In this document: one piece after another, positions 1-7,866 of the stretch
Position numbering within the stretch: the first letter of the stretch is position 1
Layout: each line of letters starts with the position of its first letter
Origin: Halococcus sediminicola
GTDB lineage: Archaea > Halobacteriota > Halobacteria > Halobacteriales > Halococcaceae
NCBI RefSeq assembly: GCF_000755245.1
Contig: NZ_BBMP01000022.1
Location: 496,001 to 560,000, forward strand
DNA length: 64,000 nucleotides
Reading direction: 5' to 3'
Position numbers and translations under genes: made by a program
Notes under the pieces: generated by a model
Told to the model about the DNA's origin: nothing
Database searches by the model: none
The model's input: the letters and a program-made list of their open reading frames with translations, nothing else

Positions 1-185
1 CGGTCGCGCTCTAGCTCCGCGGCGAGTTCCTCGACGGTGCTTCCCGGGCGGTCACAGAGCACCTGATAGGTCCTTGTCTCGTGGCGCTGGATGCCGAACA
101 CACAGACCATCACTTCCTCGAAGCCCGGTTCGGAATCGAGCATGAGGTCGCGAAAGCGCTGTGGGTCCGGGTCGGTCTCGACCAT
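1..185 (-). CDS. TrmB/MarR-like HTH regulator, N-terminal part only
   Basis: The gene starts at ATG 185 and runs off the left edge, so only about 61 residues are visible. They read as a short acidic N-terminus followed by FGIQRHETRTYQVL and STVEELAAELERD, the first helices of a winged helix-turn-helix of the kind found in small haloarchaeal MarR/TrmB-like regulators. A TATA-like box (207-214) about 25 nt upstream implies a leaderless transcript. A perfect inverted repeat (187-205) lies between box and start, where an autoregulator could bind. The effector and the C-terminal part cannot be seen. Family level is likely; the target is unknown. Confidence 0.65.
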   Translation of the reverse strand, partial: MVETDPDPQRFRDLMLDSEPGFEEVMVCVFGIQRHETRTYQVLCDRPGSTVEELAAELERD

Positions 186-186
186 G

Positions 187-205
187 CGAGCCGTTCGGCG
201 GCTCG
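187..205. repeat. Inverted repeat at the start of the HTH regulator gene
   Basis: Perfect 7-bp arms CGAGCCG and CGGCTCG are separated by 5 nt. The repeat touches the predicted transcription start, just upstream of the ATG at 185, between the TATA-like box and the start codon. This is a natural place for an autorepressor operator. That function is inference. Confidence 0.45.
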
Positions 206-206
206 G

Positions 207-214
207 AAAATAAA
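207..214 (-). promoter_or_regulatory. TATA-like box of the truncated HTH gene
   Basis: On the minus strand the sequence reads GGGTTTATTTTCC. It is centred about 25 nt before the ATG at 185, the spacing expected for leaderless haloarchaeal promoters. Confidence 0.5.
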
Positions 215-307
215 CCCGGCCCTGCGGTCGTGTGTGGCCCGCGCCAATGCGTGTGCCATACCAACACGAGACACGGTTATCCCGGCCCGTTTCCTATCGC
301 CTCGTGT

Positions 308-781
308 ATGAGCCAAGAAACTCGCACCGAAACGACGGCGGCGACCGGAACTGCACTCAGCGACTGGCAGGCGGGTGTCGTCGGCGGACTGGTCGGCGGC
401 GCGGCGATGGGCGTGATGATTTCGATGATGATGCCGCCGGTCATCGAGATGGCGATTCCGGCGCTCTATGGGTTACAGGGCGGACTCGCCGGCTGGGTCG
501 TCCACATGGCTCACAGCGCGATCCTGGGAGTGGTGTTCGTGGCGATAGCGACCACCACCGGACTCGGGAGCGGCGTCGGCCGGTCGGCGGTCGCCGGGTT
601 GGTCTACGGGATCGTTCTCTGGGCCGTGCTCGCGGCGCTCGTGATGCCGATCTGGCTCGGGGCTCTCGGCTTCGCCGGTGCACCGCCGTTCCCGAACTTC
701 GCGCTCCCTGGAAGCCTGCCGGCACACGCCGTCTACGGCCTGCTTCTCGGTGCGGTCGTTCCGTTCGTCAACGGTCGCTGA
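308..781 (+). CDS. Small multi-pass membrane protein, function unknown
   Basis: This 157-residue protein has a polar Thr-rich N-terminus (about 20 residues) and then four hydrophobic segments rich in Gly, Ala and Val. Short Gly-Gly motifs occur in the first helix (GVVGGLVGGAAMG), and a Met-rich stretch follows (MISMMMPP). It resembles small conserved haloarchaeal inner-membrane proteins of unknown function; I recognise no catalytic motif. The ATG at 308 was chosen because the N-terminus then fits a soluble tail before the first helix. An AT-rich GGTTATCC about 30 nt upstream fits a leaderless promoter. The gene is divergent from the truncated HTH gene and convergent with the PEBP gene. Confidence 0.6.
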   Translation: MSQETRTETTAATGTALSDWQAGVVGGLVGGAAMGVMISMMMPPVIEMAIPALYGLQGGLAGWVVHMAHSAILGVVFVAIATTTGLGSGVGRSAVAGLVYGIVLWAVLAALVMPIWLGALGFAGAPPFPNFALPGSLPAHAVYGLLLGAVVPFVNGR

Positions 782-832
782 ATCGTCGGCCATGTTCGCC
801 GGGAGATCGCGAAACACACGAACCGGACCCCG

Positions 833-1546
833 TTATCCGCGCTCGAAGGTTCCACGGAGAAAGGTCCGTCCGATTTCGACCGTATCGATTGCTTCGTCGA
901 CCGCGGCACGCTCCGCACCAGCCTCGACGCCGAGGGGCGATTCGAGTGCACTTAACCGGAATCGGTAGGTGTGCGGCCCGTCGCCCTCCGGCGGACACGG
1001 TCCCGTATAGCCGGTGCCACCGGCCTCGTTCGTTCCCTGCAGCGCGCCGTCGAGCGCTGAAACCGTCCCGTTTTGCGGGACGTTCGCGGGGAGTTCTGTC
1101 GTGTCCGGCGGAAGGTTCCAGAGCAGCCAGTGGGTGAACGGCTGCGCCCCGGCGTCCGGGTCGTCGACGACGAGCGCGAGCGCTTCGGTGCTCGCGGGCA
1201 CGCCATCGATGGCGAGCGGCGGGGAGACGTTCGCCCCCGAACAGGTGAACCGCTGTGGGATGGTCTCGCCGGCATCGAACGCCGTCGAGGTGAGGCCCAA
1301 CGACGCTCCCGCCGCGGTCGTGGCCGCAGTCCCTCGACCGCCACCGTTTCGGGTGGTTTCGGTGGGGCCGTTCTGACTTTCCGGCTGTCCGCCACTTCGA
1401 GTGGTTTCGGTGGATTGGCTACCAGTATTTTCGGATCGATCGCTCCCGTCAGTCCCGGTTTCGCTGTCGTCCGATTGGTTCCCCGCACAACCCGCGAGGG
1501 CGGCGAATCCGGTCGCCGTTGCGAGGAGATACCGCCGGCGATGCAT
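833..1546 (-). CDS. PEBP family (YbhB/YbcL, Raf-kinase-inhibitor-like) lipoprotein
   Basis: This 237-residue protein begins MHRRRYLLATATGFAALAGC, a short Tat-like signal with a lipobox (LAGC) around residue 20, so it is probably exported and lipid-anchored. A Ser/Thr/Gly-rich linker covers about residues 25-75. The remainder is a phosphatidylethanolamine-binding-protein fold: FTCSGANVSPPL, LALVVDDPDAG with the conserved ligand-pocket DPD, FTHWLLWNLPP and GYTGPCPPEG with the GPxPP loop. The family binds anionic ligands; its role in archaea is not known. The ATG at 1546 is preceded by an AATCATATAC box about 26 nt upstream. A longer reading frame extends upstream but would bury the signal peptide. 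Confidence 0.85.
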   Translation of the reverse strand: MHRRRYLLATATGFAALAGCAGNQSDDSETGTDGSDRSENTGSQSTETTRSGGQPESQNGPTETTRNGGGRGTAATTAAGASLGLTSTAFDAGETIPQRFTCSGANVSPPLAIDGVPASTEALALVVDDPDAGAQPFTHWLLWNLPPDTTELPANVPQNGTVSALDGALQGTNEAGGTGYTGPCPPEGDGPHTYRFRLSALESPLGVEAGAERAAVDEAIDTVEIGRTFLRGTFERG

Positions 1547-1674
1547 ATCGACGACAGGGACGCGGCGTATATGATTTGTCGGGTGGCGAACCCCCGTCAT
1601 TTCCGGACCGCCCAGAAAACCGTTGCGGCGTCGGTGGACGAATCCCGACGGTGTTCGCCGGTCGTCGACGTCCG

Positions 1675-1983
1675 TCACTTCACGGTTACGTAGGTCAAGA
1701 ACACGAGCGCCACCGTTTGAAGCACCCGCATGACGGTCACCACCTGCTGTACCGCCGGATCCATCGTGTACAGTGCTTGCATGGTGAGGAAATAATAGAG
1801 CGAAACGGCGTTTTCGAGGAGCAACACCGCGCCGAACGCGATGAGACCGAGCAGCAGCCCTGTGCGGAACGTCCGGTAGTTGCGAACCCAGACGGCCGTG
1901 AGGGTGACCAGCAGGAACACGCTCACGGCCGAGAAGGCACTCGCAACGAGCATCGTATCGCTCAGCAGTATCGTTTGGGTCAT
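1675..1983 (-). CDS. Small membrane protein paired with an ArsR-like regulator
   Basis: This 102-residue protein has three predicted transmembrane segments: residues about 5-28 (DTMLVASAFSAVSVFLLVTL), 40-60 and 70-98. Basic residues between the first two (RNYRTFRTG) suggest a cytoplasmic loop. Its ATG overlaps the TGA of the upstream HTH gene (ATGA), so the two are translationally coupled. Pairs of this kind (winged helix plus small membrane protein) recur in haloarchaea, but the function is not established. A plausible inference is that the membrane partner senses an envelope signal or sequesters the regulator. Confidence 0.65.
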   Translation of the reverse strand: MTQTILLSDTMLVASAFSAVSVFLLVTLTAVWVRNYRTFRTGLLLGLIAFGAVLLLENAVSLYYFLTMQALYTMDPAVQQVVTVMRVLQTVALVFLTYVTVK

Positions 1984-2285
1984 TGCGTATCTATTTCGAC
2001 GTGTTTCGCTATCCGCTCAAACTCCTCGCCGTGCTGCTCGAAGCGCTCGGTGAGAAAGAACAGCGTGGCGTAGTCGTTTCCGCCCCGTTCGACGACACCG
2101 TGGTCCGCGAGCATGTCGAGATAGTGGCGGGCGGTGCTGTAGGCGACGTCGAGGTCCGTTGCGAGCTGGCTCGCGTTCTTCGGGCGCTCGGCCAGCGACC
2201 GGACGACACGGACGCGGTTCGCCCCGCCGCGCGTCGCCGTGAACAGATACCACAGCGCCTTTTCCATCGTCGCCCTGCCGTCCAC
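1980..2285 (-). CDS. ArsR-like winged-helix transcriptional regulator
   Basis: This protein of about 101 residues has a clear winged helix: RGGANRVRVVRSLAERPKNASQLATDLDV, then the recognition helix YSTARHYLDMLADHGVVER and a wing (GGNDYATLFFLT). No metal-binding Cys pair of classical ArsR sensors is visible. Two ATGs are possible, 2285 and 2267; the second gives MEKALWYLF, which resembles the usual N-terminus of this haloarchaeal family. The stop overlaps the start of the membrane-protein gene by 4 nt, so they form one transcript and probably one functional module. Confidence 0.75.
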   Translation of the reverse strand: MDGRATMEKALWYLFTATRGGANRVRVVRSLAERPKNASQLATDLDVAYSTARHYLDMLADHGVVERGGNDYATLFFLTERFEQHGEEFERIAKHVEIDTQ

Positions 2286-2387
2286 TCACCACCGACGACC
2301 ATATGTGCTTGGGTGGGAGTCACGAGCATGGCCTTCGTTCGCCGCCGCACGAACCCGAAAAACACCGCAACAGCGTCGGCCGTGGAG

Positions 2388-3746
2388 TCACTGGGGCGTG
2401 ACGGTCACCCTGATGACCTCGCTGGCGTCTGGGATGTCGAAGTCTGGATGGCGCTCGGCGGCCAACTGCACGGGTTCGTCCTCCGTTGGACCGACGTCCA
2501 TCGCCTCGGGATCCTGGACGGGTTTCTGGTCCGGGCCGGTCCCCGGCGCGGTGTCGGCCTCCGTGCCGGCGTCGTAGAGTTCGACCGCGCTCGTGACGTC
2601 GCCCGCAATCGGCTGGTCGCCGTCGAATAGGGAAAGTCCGTCGAACGTGTAGAACCAGTCGTTGGACTGGACGAACATCGTTTCGAAGGTGAGATGTTCG
2701 CCCGGCACGGCGCTGAACGCGAACTCGACGGACTCGCCCGGACCCAAGGCTGGAGTCTCCAGCGAACCGCCCGGTGAGGGCGCGACGCCGCTCTCGGTGA
2801 CGTTCTCGGCGTTCGCTAGCGTCCCCGCCAGTTCGTCCGGGAAGCCGTCCTCGGCGACGATTTCGGTGCCCGCGTTCGCGGCCTCGCCCGGCGTGAACGC
2901 GGGATTGTCGCCCGTGAAGACCGCCCAGACGGGTGGCGAGAGCGGGACCGCACCCATCGCGCGGTCGGTGTCGAGCGTGCTCGGCCGGGAAACGTTCTCG
3001 ACGCTGACCGAGAACATCCGCCCGCCACCGCCGTCCGCGCCGACGACGAACTGGTTGGCGATACCGAGCACTTCGTCCATCGTCCGCGCGGGGTTGAACG
3101 CGTTCGGCGCGGGCCGCTGGAGGTCGAGCAACCGGAAGTAGGTCGCGTGGTTCGCTTCGACGCTGTGAATGCTGAGCGCCGGCGGAATCAGGTCGGGATT
3201 CGAGAGCAGCGGCGCAGCACCCGCGTAAGCCGAGACGCCGACGGCTTCGAGGCGGTCGGCGAGTGCGACGAACTCCTCGATGGTCTCGTAGGGGAACTCG
3301 TATTCGGCGGCCTCGACTGGGGTGCCGCCGAGGTCCTCGATGGTTTCGGTGAGCGCGTCGACGTGGGCCTCCTCGTGGTCGCGCACGTCCTCGATCTGCT
3401 GGTAGACCGAGTAGCGAAGGGTCGGCCGCGCGAAGTACCGCGCCACTACCGAGCCCTCGACGTCGCTTTCGGAATGGTTGGCGAGGAAGTCGTTGTAGAA
3501 CGCCGCTTCGAGGTGTTCGAGCGCCAGCGCGTAGTTCAACACGTCGACGTCGCTCACGTCGCCGCCATCGCCGTCCTCACTGCCGCTCCGGGCCGCCGCA
3601 GTTCCGCCGAGGGCCGACAGGGCCAGCGCCCCGCCACCCACCGTCGCCGCGTCGGTCATGAACGATCTGCGCGAGCGAACGAACTCGCTTGCCCGCCCGA
3701 AGACGGACGGACTGTCGGTACGGTTGGAGTCGTTTCGTTTCGTCAT
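2388..3746 (-). CDS. Tat-exported ferritin-like protein with C-terminal spondin domain
   Basis: This protein of about 452 residues starts at ATG 3746 (MTKRNDSNRTD). A twin-arginine signal (SRRSFM, residues 25-30, followed by an Ala/Gly-rich stretch) predicts Tat export. Residues about 65-225 form a ferritin-like four-helix region of the Ferritin_2 type: LNYALALEHLEAAFYNDF, IEDVRDHEEAHVDAL and HSVEANHATYFRLL, with Glu/His pairs (LEHLE, DHEEAH, EANH) that could bind a metal pair. Residues about 255-450 resemble a spondin N-type domain: PPVWAVFTGDNPAFTPGEAA, then GPGESVEFAF and FVQSNDWFYTFDGLSLFD. Both domain types are known separately in microbes; I infer a secreted or surface metal or redox protein. 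The gene is monocistronic, with an AT-rich promoter near 3790-3803. Confidence 0.75.
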   Translation of the reverse strand: MTKRNDSNRTDSPSVFGRASEFVRSRRSFMTDAATVGGGALALSALGGTAAARSGSEDGDGGDVSDVDVLNYALALEHLEAAFYNDFLANHSESDVEGSVVARYFARPTLRYSVYQQIEDVRDHEEAHVDALTETIEDLGGTPVEAAEYEFPYETIEEFVALADRLEAVGVSAYAGAAPLLSNPDLIPPALSIHSVEANHATYFRLLDLQRPAPNAFNPARTMDEVLGIANQFVVGADGGGGRMFSVSVENVSRPSTLDTDRAMGAVPLSPPVWAVFTGDNPAFTPGEAANAGTEIVAEDGFPDELAGTLANAENVTESGVAPSPGGSLETPALGPGESVEFAFSAVPGEHLTFETMFVQSNDWFYTFDGLSLFDGDQPIAGDVTSAVELYDAGTEADTAPGTGPDQKPVQDPEAMDVGPTEDEPVQLAAERHPDFDIPDASEVIRVTVTPQ

Positions 3747-3752
3747 GGTTTT

Positions 3753-3770
3753 CGTGTGCGGTGACACACG
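3753..3770. repeat. Inverted repeat in the 5' leader of the ferritin-spondin gene
   Basis: Perfect 6-bp arms CGTGTG and CACACG are separated by 6 nt, a few bases upstream of the ATG at 3746. It may be an operator or a leader hairpin; no regulator is recognised. Confidence 0.35.
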
Positions 3771-3930
3771 GGTTCGACTGCACTGCCGGCCTAAATAGTA
3801 ATTTTTCCAAGTATTCACTCCGTCCGGCGTGCGTTCGGGGTCACTCTCTCGTGATTTCGCGTTCGTATCCGTAACAACGTGGCATATAGCGAGACGAAAC
3901 CGCACGCGGGACGATCACGTCCGGCTGGCC

Positions 3931-4836
3931 TCACAGCGCGCCGCACAGGACGGCCAGCAGTCCCTTCTGGGCGTGCAGGCGGTTTTCGGCCTGTCGCCAG
4001 ACGAGCGTGCGGTCGCTTTCGAGGACTTCGTCGGTGATCTCCTCGCCACGGTGGGCGGGCAGGCAGTGCAGCACGCGCGCGTCGGTCTCCCCGAGCAACT
4101 GCTCGTTCAGCTGAAAACCACCCTCCTCGAAGGCGGCGCGCTTTTCGTCCCCACCCTCCTCGCCCATGCTCACCCAGACGTCGGTGTAGACCGCGTCGGC
4201 ATCGGCGACCGCCGCCGTGGGGTCGTTCGTAACTGTGGGCCGCGCGCCGAGTTCCGCTGCTCGCTCCAGCACACTCCCGTCGATGCCGTAGTCGTTAGGT
4301 GTCACCACCGTGAGGTCGATGCCGGCGAGCGCACAGCCAAGCACGAACGATTGGGCGACGTTGTTGCCGTCGCCGACCCACGTCACCCGCGAGTCGAACC
4401 CGACCGTCTCGCGGATCGTGAGGAGATCGGCGAGCGTCTGGCAGGGGTGGGCGTCGTCGGTCAGGCCGTTGACGATGGGGATGGTGGCGTGGGCAGTGAG
4501 CGTTTCGAGGTCCTCGTGATCGAACAGCCGGACCATCGCACAGTCGACGTAGCCCGAGAGCGTGCGCGCGGTGTCCTTCAGCGGTTCGCGCTCGCCGAGC
4601 CCGATGTCGTCGGGTCCCAGAAAGATGGCGTGGCCGCCGAGTTGGGTCATCCCGGTCTCGAAGGAGATGCGAGTACGGGTGCTCGGCTTCTCGAAGACCA
4701 TCCCGAGTGTCTGGCGTTCGAGCAGCGATTCGCGCTCGCCACGGCGTACCTGCGATTTGAGTTCGCTCGCCGTGTCGAGCACCGTCGCCAGCTCGCCCGC
4801 CGAGAGGTCGTCGATATCGGTGAAATGGCGGGTCAT
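3931..4836 (-). CDS. argF: Ornithine carbamoyltransferase
   Basis: This 301-residue protein makes citrulline from ornithine and carbamoyl phosphate. The carbamoyl-phosphate motif STRTRISFE (KPSTRTR) lies near residue 50, HPCQTLADLLT near residue 130, and the catalytic loop HCLPAHRGEEI near residue 260. The length is normal for the family. It is the last gene of the argW-X-C-B-D-E-F block; its ATG overlaps the argE stop (ATGA). Position and motifs make ornithine rather than aspartate the substrate. Synthetic or catabolic use cannot be separated from sequence alone, but the operon argues for synthesis. Confidence 0.95.
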   Translation of the reverse strand: MTRHFTDIDDLSAGELATVLDTASELKSQVRRGERESLLERQTLGMVFEKPSTRTRISFETGMTQLGGHAIFLGPDDIGLGEREPLKDTARTLSGYVDCAMVRLFDHEDLETLTAHATIPIVNGLTDDAHPCQTLADLLTIRETVGFDSRVTWVGDGNNVAQSFVLGCALAGIDLTVVTPNDYGIDGSVLERAAELGARPTVTNDPTAAVADADAVYTDVWVSMGEEGGDEKRAAFEEGGFQLNEQLLGETDARVLHCLPAHRGEEITDEVLESDRTLVWRQAENRLHAQKGLLAVLCGAL

Positions 4837-5903
4837 GCGTCCTCCGTGATCCGATTCGCGACGGTACAGAGCACCTCGATGCTCCTGTCGAACTCGGCGA
4901 GCGGGAGGCGCTCGTCGGGCGCGTGATCGAAGTCCGAATCGCCCGGGCCGTAGGTGACCATCGGGCAGTCCCAGGCGCGATAGATGTTCATGTCGCTCGT
5001 CCCCGTTTTGCGGAGACTGCGCGGCTCGCCGTCGGCCTCCCGGATCGCCGCCCGGAACCCGCTCGCAAGGCCGGAGCGGGGAGTCGTCATCACGGGGTCG
5101 ACGCTGTCGTGCCAGCGCACAGTTCCAGTATCGAGTTCGCCGTCGGCCATCTCGCACACTTCGTCGACGGTGAGGTTCGGCGGTACGCGCAGTTGCACGT
5201 CCATCGTCGCCTCGACGGAGAGCCCGTCGTCGCTCACGCCGCCCGCGATGGCATTGATTTTCGGCGTGACGCGCTCGAAGACGGGCGTCCACTCCTCGCC
5301 GTCGTCGGTCACGGCCGCCTTCACCCGCGCCCACCACTCCATCGCGTCCTCGATGGCGTTGTTCTCGGGTCGGGAGGTGTGGCCGGACTCGCTCGTGGCG
5401 ACGTAGGTGCCCGCGAGCAGCCCCCGATAGCCGAAGGTGACGCCGTTCCAGCCCGAGGGCTCGCCGTTGACCACGGCTTCGGGAGGCTCGCGTGTCGAAA
5501 CGAGATGGCGCGCGCCCTCGGAGTCGGTCTCCTCGCCGACGACGCCCGCGAAGCTCACGCCCGTGCACACGGCCGCGACCGCCATCGCCACCAGCGGACC
5601 GGTCGCGTCGACGCTGCCGCGTCCCCAGAGGACTTCTTCGCCGCCTTCCTCCTTTTCTTCGACCCGGACCGGGATCTCGCCGGGCACGGTGTCGATGTGG
5701 GAGGTCAGTAGTACGGCGTCGTCAGCGGGCGCGCGGACGTTGCCGACCGCGTCGATCGTCGCCTCGCGTCCGTGTGCTTCGAAGAAATCGACGAGGCGCT
5801 CCGCACAGGCGCGCTCCTCGCCGGTCGGCGACGGGGTTTCGACGAGCGAGACGAGCAGGTCGCGCGCCTGGCTCGCCGAAACGGTTGCGACGCTCTCGCT
5901 CAC
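4833..5903 (-). CDS. argE: LysW-ornithine hydrolase (ArgE/LysK family M20 deacylase)
   Basis: This 356-residue protein is an M20 zinc peptidase-fold enzyme that should release ornithine from the LysW carrier. It shows VETPSPTGEE, the metal and catalytic motif LTSHIDTVPG near residue 60, GRGSVDATGPL with the second metal Asp, and VVGEETDSEGARH with the catalytic Glu-Glu near residue 115. The GTG start at 5903 overlaps the argD stop (GTGA) and gives the N-terminus SESVATVSASQ. Neighbouring argW and argX show that the substrate is LysW-bound ornithine rather than N-acetylornithine. The shared family name LysK reflects use in lysine synthesis elsewhere; the argF and argGH neighbours argue for arginine here. 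Confidence 0.9.
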   Translation of the reverse strand: MSESVATVSASQARDLLVSLVETPSPTGEERACAERLVDFFEAHGREATIDAVGNVRAPADDAVLLTSHIDTVPGEIPVRVEEKEEGGEEVLWGRGSVDATGPLVAMAVAAVCTGVSFAGVVGEETDSEGARHLVSTREPPEAVVNGEPSGWNGVTFGYRGLLAGTYVATSESGHTSRPENNAIEDAMEWWARVKAAVTDDGEEWTPVFERVTPKINAIAGGVSDDGLSVEATMDVQLRVPPNLTVDEVCEMADGELDTGTVRWHDSVDPVMTTPRSGLASGFRAAIREADGEPRSLRKTGTSDMNIYRAWDCPMVTYGPGDSDFDHAPDERLPLAEFDRSIEVLCTVANRITEDA

Positions 5904-7036
5904 GACTCCCCTCCGAGCACGGTTTCGAGCGCGTCGACCACCCGATCGGCGTCCGCTTCGTCCATCACCAGCGGCGGGAGCAGCCTGACGACCGATCGGC
6001 CGGCCGGCAGCGCCAGGATCGAGTGGTCGAGCGCGAGGTCGCGGAGGATTCCGTTGGCTCCGCGTTTCACCTCGATACCGACCATCAATCCCATGCCCCG
6101 GATCTCGCGGACGTCGTCGCCGACCGCGGCTCGGAGTTCGGTTTCGAGGTAGTCGCCCATACGCTCGGCGTGAGTGGGAACTTCCTCCTCGACCAGCGTC
6201 GAGAGGGTGGCCTCGATGGCGGCGCTCACGACCGGGCCGCCGCTGAACGTCGAGTTGTGTGAGCCGTGGCTCTCGGCGATCCAGTCGGCACAGAGCGCCG
6301 TGCCGGCGGGCAGACCGTTCGCCAGCCCTTTCGCGGTCGTGAGAATATCGGGAACGACGCCCTCGTGCTCGCAGGCCCACAACTCGCCCGTGCGCCCCAT
6401 TCCGGTCTGCACCTCGTCCAGGATCAGGGCTGCGCCCGCCCGCTCGGTGTGTTCGCGCGCCGCCGCGAGATAGCCCTCGGGCGGGCGATTGATGCCGCCC
6501 TCGCCCTGAATGGGTTCGAAGATTAGCGCGGCGGTCTCGTCGTCGACCGCATCCGCGAGCGCCGCTTCGTCGCCGTAGGGGACGAACTCCACGTCGCCGA
6601 TCAGCGGCTCGTAGGGGTCGCGATACTCGCTGTTCCAGGTGATCGCGAGCGCACCCATCGTCCGCCCGTGAAAGCCCTGCATCGTGGCGACGATCTTCGA
6701 GTCGCCGGTGGCGCTCCGGGCGAATTTTAGGGCTGCTTCGTTCGCTTCGGTACCCGAATTGCAGAGCCAGACGTTCTCCAGCCCGTCGGGTGCAGCGGCT
6801 TCGAGTGCCGCGTTCGCCCGCTCGCGCGCCGCGACGGGATAGGAGGCCTGGACGAACGTCAGCCGCTCCAACTGTTCGCGAGCCGCCTCGGTCACTGCTG
6901 GATGGGTGTGGCCGAGCGGTGTGCAGGCGTAGCTCGCCCCACAGTCGAGGTATTCGTCGCCGCTCTCGCCGTAGAGGTGAACGCCCTCGCCGCGTTCGAG
7001 GCGGATCGGTTTTTCACTATGGACGAAGCCGCTCAT
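5900..7036 (-). CDS. argD: LysW-glutamate-semialdehyde aminotransferase (ArgD/LysJ, class III)
   Basis: This 378-residue protein is a PLP-dependent class III aminotransferase. Visible features are the N-terminal YLDCGASYACTPLGHTHP, the PLP-phosphate region CNSGTEANEAALKFAR, the cofactor Asp in LILDEVQTGMGRTG, and the Schiff-base lysine in TTAKGLANGLP (near residue 237). It converts LysW-bound glutamate semialdehyde to the ornithine form. The start (ATG 7036) overlaps the argB stop by 4 nt. The length matches the short ArgD/LysJ group rather than longer GABA aminotransferases. Confidence 0.93.
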   Translation of the reverse strand: MSGFVHSEKPIRLERGEGVHLYGESGDEYLDCGASYACTPLGHTHPAVTEAAREQLERLTFVQASYPVAARERANAALEAAAPDGLENVWLCNSGTEANEAALKFARSATGDSKIVATMQGFHGRTMGALAITWNSEYRDPYEPLIGDVEFVPYGDEAALADAVDDETAALIFEPIQGEGGINRPPEGYLAAAREHTERAGAALILDEVQTGMGRTGELWACEHEGVVPDILTTAKGLANGLPAGTALCADWIAESHGSHNSTFSGGPVVSAAIEATLSTLVEEEVPTHAERMGDYLETELRAAVGDDVREIRGMGLMVGIEVKRGANGILRDLALDHSILALPAGRSVVRLLPPLVMDEADADRVVDALETVLGGES

Positions 7037-7866
7037 GCCTCGACCTCCCCGAGCACGCCAGGCAGGAGCTGCGTCCCGCCGCCGTCGAGCGCCGCCCGGA
7101 TGGGATTCTCGGCATTGGCGTCGGCGACGACGACCGACGCCGCACCGCCCGCGAGCGCCTCTTTGGCCGCCATCACCTTCTTGCCCATGAATCCTTGCGC
7201 AGCGCTCTCGACCCGTTCGAGTTCTTGAGGTGTTGCCGCCCGCTCGATGAGCGTCTCCGGGTCGTCCGGGTCGTCGAGCACGCCCGGCACGTCGGTCAGC
7301 ACCACGAGGGTCGCGTCGAGCGCGCCGGCGACCGCTGCGGCTGCGCGATCGGCGTCGGCGTTCACAGGAGTACCGTCGTCGGCGATCATGGGTACCGTCA
7401 CGACTGGCGTATAGCCGTTAGCGAGCAGCGATTCGAGCAGGTCGTCGTTGACCGATTCGATCTTCCCCGAGTGTTCGCCGCGGCGGATCTTCGTCTTTCC
7501 ATCCTCGACGACCTTCACCGCGGACTTCCGCGGGCCGGTGAGCAGGCCGCCGTCGACGCCCGAGAGTCCGAGGGCGTCCACACCGTCCGTCCGCAACTGC
7601 GCGGTCAGGTCGGTGTTCAGCTTTCCGGGAAGCACCATCTCGAAGACCTCCATCGTGCGTTCGTCGGTGAACCGCCCGACGACGCCGCGGGGCGTCTCGA
7701 CGTATTCCGGCTCCTCGCCCAGTTCGCCGAGCGTCTCGTCGACCGCCGTCGACCCGCCGTGGACGACGACGCACTCCTCGCCCTCCTCGACGAGCGCCGC
7801 CACGTCCGCGACGGCCCCGGCCGGGTTCACCGCTCGCGCGCCGCCGACCTTCACGACCACTGTCAT
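7033..7866 (-). CDS. argB: LysW-glutamate kinase (ArgB/LysZ, amino acid kinase family)
   Basis: This 277-residue protein begins TVVVKVGGARAVNP, the phosphate-binding N-terminal strand of N-acetylglutamate-type kinases. It continues with VVHGGSTAVD, GLSGVDGGLL and VNADADRAAAAVAGAL; GKKVMAAKEAL marks the C-terminal nucleotide region. It phosphorylates the side-chain carboxylate of LysW-bound glutamate. Its ATG shares one base with the argC stop (TGATG). I see no extended N-terminal helix of arginine-feedback-inhibited NAGKs, but feedback sensitivity cannot be decided from this alone. Confidence 0.93.
   Translation of the reverse strand: MTVVVKVGGARAVNPAGAVADVAALVEEGEECVVVHGGSTAVDETLGELGEEPEYVETPRGVVGRFTDERTMEVFEMVLPGKLNTDLTAQLRTDGVDALGLSGVDGGLLTGPRKSAVKVVEDGKTKIRRGEHSGKIESVNDDLLESLLANGYTPVVTVPMIADDGTPVNADADRAAAAVAGALDATLVVLTDVPGVLDDPDDPETLIERAATPQELERVESAAQGFMGKKVMAAKEALAGGAASVVVADANAENPIRAALDGGGTQLLPGVLGEVEA

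Noticed and set aside
4833-6380. 515-codon frame that extends argE upstream over argD
   Set aside because: The conserved N-terminus begins at GTG 5903; residues before it are an Arg-rich readthrough.
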